Shown here: piece by piece, positions 1 through 5,255 of the stretch
Layout of the letters: the number at the start of each line of letters is the position of its first letter
Numbering within the stretch: the first letter of the stretch is position 1
From: a bacterium
GTDB lineage: Bacteria; Verrucomicrobiota; Verrucomicrobiae; Opitutales; Opitutaceae
Length of the DNA stretch: 5,635 nucleotides
Reading direction: 5' to 3'
Assembly (NCBI GenBank): GCA_021780625.1
Contig: JAJXYI010000361.1
Span: 1-5,635 of the forward strand
Notes under the pieces: model-generated
Databases searched by the model: none
The model's input: only the letters and a program-made list of their open reading frames with translations
What the model was told of the DNA's origin: nothing
Program-made: the position numbers and the translations under genes

Positions 1-1838
1 ACCGTGTTCGGCATGCGCTGGCCATTCACGTCTTTGATGTCGCCTTGATATAGAGTGCCCATCACGGTCCAGTTCTCCAGGGGACGGATCGCGATGTCCG
101 CCTCGAATCCCTTGTTGGTCTGCTTGCCCGCGGCCTTGGACATGCCGGTGTTGGGATCGGGGATCGGAATGTTGGTCACATTCAGATCGAAATAGGAGAT
201 TGTGGATGAGATGCGTCCGCCGAACAGCGCGGTCTTCAAACCGACTTCCTTCACCTCGCCGACGATGGGGGGCAGCTTGCTGCCGTCCGGATTCGTCGAG
301 CCGGTGCCCTGGTAGGTGGTCGAATCGTTCGCGTAGAGCGCCAGGCCTTTGATCGGCTTGTACACGAGACCGATGCGCCTGGGTGTGCCGTGTGCACGGG
401 ACACCGTGGTCGCGTTCGTCGCATAACTCTTGTTGTTGCCGTCCGTGTAGCTGCCCGAGACGCCGGCGACCGCGGTCAGCTTGTCGGGCACGATCTCGAA
501 GGTCTGCATGAAGTACGCGTAGCTCGAATAATAGTCGCTCTCGTTGGCGGGCGTCGCGTTGCTCGCGTCATACACCGGCATCGGCGAATTGTAGATCTGG
601 GGATCCGTGATCGAGGTCGGCGCCAGATTGCGGATGAACCAGTAGTTGTTGATGCCGTAGTCGCGATCCACCTCGAACCCGAAGGTCGACTGGTTCTTGA
701 AACCGGCGAGCCTGTAGGTGCCGGTCACGTCCGTCTCGAGGGAGACGAGGTTCTCCTTGTAGTTCCAGCCGAAGTCATACTGCTGGATCGTGTTCGTCAC
801 GTAGTTCGGGGCCGCCGAGTTGCGGGTCTCCCGGTCCTTGCGGTGGAAGTCGTTGTAACTGAGCGTCGAGGTGAAGTGCCAGTTCTCGGAGAAGCTGTGG
901 TCGAGGGTGGCCTTGTACCAGTAGCGGTTGAGCTTCTGCCGGCTCCACTTCGCCTTGTAGCCCTGGCTGTATCCTGGGCCAAAATACATGCCGGTGTTCG
1001 TCGCGTTCGCGAACCCGTTGTAGATGCCGCGGTTCTCGTTGTAATAAACGTCCATCTGGAGGAGCAGGGTCGTGTTGCTGCTCAGGTCGAATTTCAACCC
1101 GCCGCCGATGACCTTGTGGTTGTCGAAGTCGACCGGACCGAAGCCGTCGTACTTCTGATAGGCTCCGTACAGTCGGTATGAGACCTTCGTGCTGCCGATC
1201 GACCCGAGGGGGCCGGTCGAGTCGATCTCGCCGCGCCGCATGCCCTGCGAGCCGAGGATCAGGCGGACCGAGTCGCGGCGCACAGGCAGCGGCTTGCGGG
1301 TGATCTTCACGATGATGCCACCCAGCGAGGTGTGGTTGCCGTAGAGCACCGCCGCGGGGCCCTTCACCACTTCAAAGGAGTCGTACGACATGGGATCCGA
1401 CGCCACCGAGAGGTCCAGCTGGCCGTCGATCAGGGCGTAACCCGTTCGGAATCCACGCTGCATCTGCATCTCACCGGTCCGTGCGAACGGCACGGTGCCG
1501 GCCGACACGAACTTCAGGGTGTCGACCGTGGCGGCGAACTGGCCCAGGTCGTCGATCACGTCGCGCGGGATCACCTCCACCGACTGCGGGATGTCGATCA
1601 GGAGGGTGTTCGATTTCATGCCGGTGATCGCGTCGTTCGAGATGTAGCCCTTGCCTTCAGTGCTGCTGACGCTGAAGGGGGACATCGTGATGGCCTGGTC
1701 GGTCGTCGCGTTGGAATTGTTCTGCGGAGCCGACTGTCCGGTCGCGGGGGTCTGCTGGGCCGAGAGGGATCCGACGACTGCAAGGAAGGCGGCACTCGCG
1801 AGTGCCCGCTTTCGCAGTCTGCTTGTCTTCATAGCCAT
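1..1838 (-). CDS. TonB-dependent outer-membrane receptor, siderophore-type (3' end cut by window edge)
   Basis: This is a gated outer-membrane beta-barrel that would import a bound ligand using TonB/ExbBD energy; the ligand is unknown. 612 codons are visible and no stop is reached, so roughly the last 100 or more residues are probably missing. Residues 1-28 form a signal peptide: a basic start (KTSRLRKR), a hydrophobic core (ALASAAFLAVVGSL) and a probable cut after SLSA. A Gln/Asn/Thr-rich linker follows, then 'TMSPFSV' at about 51-57. The plug spans about 70-182 and has 'DIPQSVEVIPRDVIDD' and the hallmark 'VVKGPAAVLYG...GGIIVKITRKP' (157-184). The rest alternates aromatic and polar residues as barrel strands do, including 'GLKTALFGGRISSTISYFDL' and 'NKGFEADIAIRPLENW', as in FhuA/FhuE-like receptors. 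No N-terminal STN domain is seen, so FecA-type signalling is unlikely. The ATG at 1838 is chosen because the signal peptide begins there; an ATG two codons later (1832) is possible. No clear Shine-Dalgarno precedes either. Family assignment is firm; the substrate is not. Confidence 0.95.
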   Translation of the reverse strand, partial: MAMKTSRLRKRALASAAFLAVVGSLSAQQTPATGQSAPQNNSNATTDQAITMSPFSVSSTEGKGYISNDAITGMKSNTLLIDIPQSVEVIPRDVIDDLGQFAATVDTLKFVSAGTVPFARTGEMQMQRGFRTGYALIDGQLDLSVASDPMSYDSFEVVKGPAAVLYGNHTSLGGIIVKITRKPLPVRRDSVRLILGSQGMRRGEIDSTGPLGSIGSTKVSYRLYGAYQKYDGFGPVDFDNHKVIGGGLKFDLSSNTTLLLQMDVYYNENRGIYNGFANATNTGMYFGPGYSQGYKAKWSRQKLNRYWYKATLDHSFSENWHFTSTLSYNDFHRKDRETRNSAAPNYVTNTIQQYDFGWNYKENLVSLETDVTGTYRLAGFKNQSTFGFEVDRDYGINNYWFIRNLAPTSITDPQIYNSPMPVYDASNATPANESDYYSSYAYFMQTFEIVPDKLTAVAGVSGSYTDGNNKSYATNATTVSRAHGTPRRIGLVYKPIKGLALYANDSTTYQGTGSTNPDGSKLPPIVGEVKEVGLKTALFGGRISSTISYFDLNVTNIPIPDPNTGMSKAAGKQTNKGFEADIAIRPLENWTVMGTLYQGDIKDVNGQRMPNT

Positions 1839-1970
1839 GGTGATACGGTTTTGGAGGCTTTAGTTCTTTTTAGGTTGCTGACATTTTGGAACAGAACCAC
1901 CGCCGATCGTAGGTCAGGCGAGTGAATTCCGGGGGAGATTACCAAGGGTGCGCTCCAGTGGTCGCGCCCC

Positions 1971-2000
1971 TATAATTCGAGGCTAACAAGAAACCCAAAT
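1971..2000 (-). promoter_or_regulatory. Weak sigma-70-like promoter candidate for the receptor gene
   Basis: Reading leftward on the minus strand, a TTGGGT-like -35 element is followed after about 17 bases by TTATAG, in the A/T-rich leader about 130 bases before the receptor ATG. Each hexamer matches the consensus only partly, and verrucomicrobial promoters are poorly defined, so this is a pointer rather than a call. The plus-strand TATAAT at 1971-1976 has no matching -35 and no gene to serve. Confidence 0.2.
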
Positions 2001-2057
2001 GTAATGCGCTCTGCTGCCCGAAGAGTACCTTGTGGTTGGTCGTTATTTGGATTGAAA

Positions 2058-2081
2058 TGCCTGCGATGAGGCAGCTTCATC
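2058..2081 (-). promoter_or_regulatory. Two overlapping, mutually exclusive short stems in the receptor leader
   Basis: TGCCT (2058-2062) can pair with AGGCA (2069-2073) around a 6-base loop. GATGA (2065-2069) can instead pair with TCATC (2077-2081), with an inner GC-a-GC. The two share bases and cannot form together. They lie about 220-240 bases before the receptor ATG, so they would be in the mRNA only if the promoter is further upstream. Stems of five pairs occur often by chance, so a regulatory role is speculative. Confidence 0.15.
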
Positions 2082-2483
2082 TGAAACCGGATTACTCGGG
2101 CGATGTGTGTGGGTAGTCCGCTTCAAACTGGACGGGACCGTACCAAGCGCGGTTCCCAGTCGAAGCCCAAAGTAGAGGTCACATTCGATTACCAGTCAGT
2201 TGTCACCCCTTTTTCACGTCGACGGCTGGGGGATGAGAACACAGCGCGGCAGAGACCTGAGAACACCCCTGCAGAATTCGCCTTATTAACCGGCAGATCA
2301 CGCCAGCGATATTGCCACCAGGCGGGCGCGCTTTTACGACGATCCAAACCGCCAGGCACATCGCTCGAACAATGACGCGTGGCACGCCGATCTTTCGCCC
2401 GCCACGGTCGGCACGAGCGGCGGATCGGGGATCCGTCTTCACCCCGAACCACGCCCTGACAAGTACTCCGCCCGTCCAGGGCC

Positions 2484-2522
2484 AGCGGGCTCAAGCCGCT
2501 GCGAGCATTCTCGGTGCCCGCT
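2484..2522 (-). terminator. Possible terminator-like hairpin just after the four-Cys operon
   Basis: A perfect 7-bp inverted repeat, AGCGGGC (2484-2490) and GCCCGCT (2516-2522), encloses a smaller hairpin, CGAG-catt-CTCG (2502-2513). It begins nine bases past the stop codon of the last gene of the operon, where a terminator is expected. No run of U follows on the minus strand and the outer loop is long, so this is not a canonical intrinsic terminator. It could still act as a 3' stabilising structure or be chance in GC-rich DNA. Confidence 0.3.
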
Positions 2523-2531
2523 TCTCGCTCC

Positions 2532-3119
2532 TTACTGCTTTTCCCCGCCATGCGTTCGACGCACCTTCGAGTCCGGATCCGTTGCACGCACATACCGGTC
2601 GAGGTGCGCCCCAGGCGCCAGCCAGGCGGGCGTCTTGCGCACATCGGCCGCCGCCAGCGGCGTCTGTTCGCCTGCCGGCGCGCCGGCCCCGCCTTCGGCA
2701 GGGCGCATCTCCCACCAGCACTGGCCGAGATGATTGTGCTCGTGGTCGATCACGAAGCCGGCGCCCTGCATCATGGGACCAATCCACCCCATGCAATGGT
2801 CACAGTAATCCGAATACTGCTGCAGTCCGTTTGCGAGCAGGAAGCCCTTCGAGGGACAGTGCTGGACGTCGATCCGGAAGAAGTCCTCGCCGGAAGTGAT
2901 CGAGTATCCCTGGTCGCCCGCCTCCTCGGCCAGCGTGTGCCCCCAGTATTCCACCATGCCCGCGATGCCCTTGCGTTCGATGAGCTCGCGCGCATGGCGC
3001 TGGCTGTCGCCGCCGATCGCCTCGCGCCAGAACTCCCGGACGAGTTCATGCCCGCCCATCCGCTCGAGCCAGTCGAAGGTCCACTCGTAGTGACCGCAAA
3101 AATCGTAGCAGCCGATCAT
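2532..3119 (-). CDS. Four-cysteine protein A, function unknown (tentatively ATC-hydrolase-like)
   Basis: This 195-residue protein has no signal peptide or membrane segment and is probably cytoplasmic. Residues 1-65 are amphipathic and rich in aromatic and charged residues ('FDWLERMGG', 'MVEYWGHTLAEE'). Residues 78-135 carry the cysteine core: 'VQHCP' (C88), 'DYCDHC' (C106, C109, with H108) and 'GQCWW' (C134), with an 'AGFVIDHEHNH' stretch before the last Cys. From about 141 the chain becomes Ala/Gly/Pro-rich and ends in a basic tail, probably disordered. The Cys/His pattern suggests a metal or Fe-S site, or structural thiols. It is a diverged paralog of the protein encoded just upstream, sharing YW, CP, CxHC and AG(Y/F)-to-C landmarks at almost identical spacing. 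A loose resemblance to L-2-amino-thiazoline-4-carboxylate hydrolase-like proteins (PF14196) is from memory and unverified. The ATG overlaps the upstream stop (ATGA, 3116-3119), which implies translational coupling and fixes the start. Confidence 0.85.
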   Translation of the reverse strand: MIGCYDFCGHYEWTFDWLERMGGHELVREFWREAIGGDSQRHARELIERKGIAGMVEYWGHTLAEEAGDQGYSITSGEDFFRIDVQHCPSKGFLLANGLQQYSDYCDHCMGWIGPMMQGAGFVIDHEHNHLGQCWWEMRPAEGGAGAPAGEQTPLAAADVRKTPAWLAPGAHLDRYVRATDPDSKVRRTHGGEKQ

Positions 3120-3640
3120 GACGCCACCTCCCTGATCGCCGCCGGATCCTGCGGTGGCAGGCCGGCCCCCGGCTCGGCATAGGTGTGCCGGCAGCTTCCA
3201 TCTCCGCCTTCGAGCCGCATCACGTATCCCGCCGCCTCCGCCCGCGCCGCACCCAGGTGGTGGCAGTGTTGGCAGAATTCAGGAACGATGCGCCGGCCGC
3301 CGGCGCGAAGATGGCGGATCGCGGGACACTCCCGCACCTCGATCTCCACACGATCGCGCTTTTGAACCACCTCCACCACGGCGCCCGGTTCCGCGGCGAA
3401 AAAGGCCCTCCAGTACTCCGCGATCGCCGGCAGCCCGCCCTCCCTCCACGCACGATTCACCGGCTCGTAGTACCCGCGCCCGAGTTCGGTCAGGTAAGCG
3501 ATCCACCCTCTCCGCCCAAATCGCTCCAACAAAAATCGAAAGGTCGCGTTGATCGCGAAATAGAAGTCCGCCGCGCCCTGCGGTTTCACATCCACATAGG
3601 GATGCGCGCCTTTTCCGGAATCGGTCGGTCGGGATGACAT
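3116..3640 (-). CDS. Four-cysteine protein B, function unknown (paralog of A)
   Basis: The protein has 174 residues from the ATG at 3640; a TTG at 3658 would add six residues. Neither start has a good Shine-Dalgarno, and the ATG is preferred only for its codon. No signal peptide or membrane segment is seen. In the 174-residue numbering, the N-terminal half has 'FRFLLERFGRRGWIAYL' (34-50) and 'AIAEYWRAFFAAEPG'. The second half has an alternating 'VEVVQKRDRVEIEVRECP' strand region ending at C105, then 'EFCQHCHHLG' (C123, C126, with nearby His), then 'AAGYVMRLEGGDGSC' (C150). Spacing is C-x17-C-x2-C-x23-C, against C-x17-C-x2-C-x24-C in protein A, so the two are tandem diverged duplicates. They differ at the ends: B has a polar N-terminal extension, and A has a long C-terminal tail. 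The same tentative PF14196-like resemblance applies. A ligand-binding or redox role is inferred only from the cysteines. Confidence 0.85.
   Translation of the reverse strand: MSSRPTDSGKGAHPYVDVKPQGAADFYFAINATFRFLLERFGRRGWIAYLTELGRGYYEPVNRAWREGGLPAIAEYWRAFFAAEPGAVVEVVQKRDRVEIEVRECPAIRHLRAGGRRIVPEFCQHCHHLGAARAEAAGYVMRLEGGDGSCRHTYAEPGAGLPPQDPAAIREVAS
3124..3133 (-). promoter_or_regulatory. Strong ribosome binding site for four-Cys protein A
   Basis: The minus strand reads AGGGAGGTGG, with the GGGAGG core ending seven bases before the ATG at 3119. It lies inside the last codons of the upstream gene. Together with the ATGA overlap it supports the chosen start and coupled translation. Confidence 0.8.
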
Positions 3641-3740
3641 GGATCGTGGAAGCTTCAACGGATAAAACGCAATTGGATCAGAACCACAGAGGCACGTAGA
3701 TCACGGAGAAAGGCAATTGAGGGGAACTTTCACCTCCAAC

Positions 3741-3768
3741 CCCATACACCTCTGAGGTGAGGCATGGG
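3741..3768. repeat. Nested hairpin at the centre of the repeat element
   Basis: CACCTC (3747-3752) and GAGGTG (3754-3759) form a perfect 6-bp palindrome around one base. It is enclosed by CCCAT (3741-3745) and ATGGG (3764-3768). A second CACCTC at 3731-3736 could compete for the same partner. A one-base loop cannot close as drawn, so in RNA the inner pairs would open. It may instead mark a DNA-binding palindrome or a transposition relic. Confidence 0.55.
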
Positions 3769-3810
3769 ACAGTCTCCCACTGTGTTTTCTGACTCTGTGC
3801 CCTCCGCCTG

Positions 3811-3836
3811 TCCGCCGTAGCCTTGGCGAAGGCGGA
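3811..3836. repeat. 26-bp imperfect palindrome with TCCGCC/GGCGGA ends
   Basis: TCCGCC (3811-3816) and GGCGGA (3831-3836) are perfect complements. Between them GCC (3820-3822) pairs with GGC (3825-3827), leaving a GTA/GAA internal mismatch. The reverse-strand form, TCCGCCTTCGCCAAGGC and onward, resembles a short palindromic repeat seen scattered between genes in several bacterial phyla (from memory). It sits just inside the right arm of the larger element, as though one repeat had inserted into another. Confidence 0.6.
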
Positions 3837-3893
3837 TGTCTCTGTGGTTCAATTGCGGTTTTTAGGTTCAAAGTAATGCGATGTGCCGGCAGA

Positions 3894-5255
3894 TCAAACG
3901 GACGCCCCGCCCGGACCGGAGGACATCGAAATCGAGCGCCCCGGGCGACAGGGGAAATAGTACTTCCGCACGTGCACCATCTTGCGCGCCGCCTCGTCGA
4001 ACGAGGTGAAGACGCCCGCAGCCACGCCACCGATCAACGCTGCTCCCAGGCAGGCGGACTCCGTGCAGGTGGGCTCGATCACCGGAACGCCAAGCAGGTC
4101 CGCGTCCAGCTGAAGCCACGCCGTCGAACGCGTGAGTCCGCCGTTCGCAACGACCGCGCGGGGCTCCCGGGCACCGAGAACGCGACCGATCAGCGAACGC
4201 TGGCACGCCGCAATCCGCTCGAGGAAGCGCCTCGCGGCGACCGCGGCACTTCCTTCCTCGTCACGCCCGACACCCACCGCGGCGGCCGCCTCGACGAGCT
4301 TCGATATGCTGAGGTCAGGAGCCAGCCCCCGCCTCAATTCCTCGATCTGCTCGGTGCCACCGGAGTCGAAGGCCAGGCGATAATACCTCGTCGGAGCGAC
4401 ATGCGGCCCATGATAACACCCGGACTCCGCAACGGGATCCTCGATCAGGCTGATCGCAGCAAGCACGGTCCCCGTCGAGATACTCACGTCGGCCAACGGA
4501 CCCAGTCCGCCGCCCAGCGCCGCCACGTGATGATCCAGACCGCCCACAGCGTAGGGAATTCCCGCGGGAATGCCGAGCAGCTCGGACGCCCTGCGCGTGG
4601 TCCGCCCCGCGAAAGTCCCGGGCGCCAGCGGAACGCTCAGCGTTTCCTTGCTCACCCCCGCGATCTGAAGCGCTTCGTCCCACCAACCCATGGCACGCAG
4701 GTGGAGCAATCCCAGCAGCGACGCCGTGCTCGAATCCCCCACCCGCTCACCGATCAACTCGAAGGTCAGGTAATCCGACAGCGTCATGATCCGGCGCGCC
4801 CTCCCCCACAGCTCCGGACGCTGCGCGCGAAACCAGGTCCACTTCACCACGGCCAGTTCGGGAATCATTCCGCGAAATCCGACCACGCGGGCGAAGTCAT
4901 CCGTCTGCCCGAAGTCCGCGAGCTCCGCCGGCACCACCCGCGCCCGCAAATCCTTCCATACGATCAGCGGCGTGAGCGGCCGATCACTCGCATCGAGCAG
5001 GACGAAGCTGTTCGCCTGCGACGAATACGACAGGCCTGCGATGTCCGTCGAGCGCGCGCCGGCCTGCACCAGCGCCTCAGTCAACCCCTGCCGCAGCAAC
5101 GCCCACACCTGTTCGATCGGAACCTCACAGGCACCCGGAAACGGCGTGGTCTTCGGAACCGCCACCCGCCCGAGTCCGTGCAGGAGTCCCACCTCGTCAA
5201 ACAGGCCAACCTTGAAATACGAGGTACCGAGGTCGATCCCGAGAAACAGCTTCAT
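3894..5255 (-). CDS. FGGY-family carbohydrate kinase, substrate unknown
   Basis: The 453-residue protein should phosphorylate a sugar or polyol with ATP in the cytoplasm. The N-terminal FGGY domain opens with the phosphate-binding 'GIDLGTSYFKVGLFD' (6-20). It continues with 'YSSQANSFVLLD' (77-88), 'VWKDLRA' (W100, D102, R104) and 'MTLSDYLTFELIG' (157-169). The catalytic base is probably D241 in 'VGGLDHHVAALGGG'. 'SISTGTVLA' (258-266), 'ANGGLTRSTAWLQLDADLLGVPV' (370-392) and 'ESACLGAALIGG' are the C-terminal ATP-domain motifs. The 'MHG' signature of xylulokinases is replaced by 'SQANS', so XylB is not supported. The block usually containing 'FLPYLxGER.P' and 'rAvlEG' appears absent between about 325 and 350, which explains the modest length. 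The last 18 residues are Gly/Ser/Pro-rich. The ATG overlaps the ceramidase-like stop (ATGA, 5252-5255), so the two are probably coupled. Family is certain; substrate is open. Confidence 0.95.
   Translation of the reverse strand: MKLFLGIDLGTSYFKVGLFDEVGLLHGLGRVAVPKTTPFPGACEVPIEQVWALLRQGLTEALVQAGARSTDIAGLSYSSQANSFVLLDASDRPLTPLIVWKDLRARVVPAELADFGQTDDFARVVGFRGMIPELAVVKWTWFRAQRPELWGRARRIMTLSDYLTFELIGERVGDSSTASLLGLLHLRAMGWWDEALQIAGVSKETLSVPLAPGTFAGRTTRRASELLGIPAGIPYAVGGLDHHVAALGGGLGPLADVSISTGTVLAAISLIEDPVAESGCYHGPHVAPTRYYRLAFDSGGTEQIEELRRGLAPDLSISKLVEAAAAVGVGRDEEGSAAVAARRFLERIAACQRSLIGRVLGAREPRAVVANGGLTRSTAWLQLDADLLGVPVIEPTCTESACLGAALIGGVAAGVFTSFDEAARKMVHVRKYYFPCRPGRSISMSSGPGGASV

Larger units (their letters stand above)
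1839..2531. other. Gene-free gap of 693 bases upstream of the receptor gene
   Basis: No reading frame here looks like a protein. The open frames on both strands (for example 2103-2375 plus and 2203-2442 minus) are rich in Arg, Pro, Ser and Cys, have no recognisable motif, and read like chance frames in GC-rich DNA. The half nearest the receptor (about 1840-2200) is visibly richer in A and T than the flanking genes, as expected of a leader and promoter region. The half from about 2200 to 2531 is GC-rich again and could be eroded coding sequence or a relic insertion, but nothing identifiable remains. A 9-bp direct repeat TGAGAACAC occurs at 2234-2242 and 2258-2266. No tRNA, CRISPR or recognisable riboswitch was found. 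Confidence 0.7.
3664..3863. repeat. Composite inverted-repeat element between kinase and four-Cys genes (REP/MITE-like)
   Basis: The outer arms are GAACCACAGAGGCA (3681-3694) and TGTCTCTGTGGTTC (3837-3850), complementary at 13 of 14 positions. The match extends outward: AAAACGCAATTG (3664-3675) mirrors CAATTGCGGTTTTT (3850-3863), with five or six extra bases on the left side. Inside, 'CACGGAGAAAGG' and the reverse of 'TTTTCTGACTCTGTGC' look like further decayed symmetry. Motifs of the form AACCACAGAG...CTCTGTGGTT recur as intergenic repeats in many bacterial genomes (from memory). The element has no coding capacity, so it would have to move or spread in trans. It separates genes that otherwise look like one operon. 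Confidence 0.7.

Noticed and set aside
390..1181. A plus-strand open frame of 263 codons opposite the receptor gene
   Set aside because: It is a monotonous Val/Arg/Gly/Glu protein with no domain, antisense to a clear beta-barrel receptor whose codon pattern explains it.
1839..2200. A cobalamin or other riboswitch before the TonB receptor gene
   Set aside because: The minus strand has CCACTGG at about 1954-1960, but the conserved B12-box surroundings are missing and no other known aptamer pattern could be recognised by eye.
2206..2222. A possible insertion-sequence end around TTTTTCAC/GTGAAAAAGGGGTGAC
   Set aside because: No matching inverted repeat or target duplication was found within the gap and no transposase fragment is readable, so the resemblance is not enough.
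2103..2375. Plus-strand open frame of 90 codons in the gap
   Set aside because: It has no ribosome binding site, hydrophobic core or recognisable motif, and its basic, polar composition is typical of chance frames.
2189..2644. Minus-strand open frames running through the gap (including 2203-2442)
   Set aside because: They overlap the real end of four-Cys protein A in another frame, are rich in Arg, Ser, Cys and Pro, and show no motif or ribosome binding site. An eroded gene cannot be excluded, but none can be called.
3641..3893. Classical rho-independent terminator after the kinase
   Set aside because: There are several hairpins, but none is followed by a U-run on the minus strand in the right place. 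The symmetry fits an inserted repeat better.
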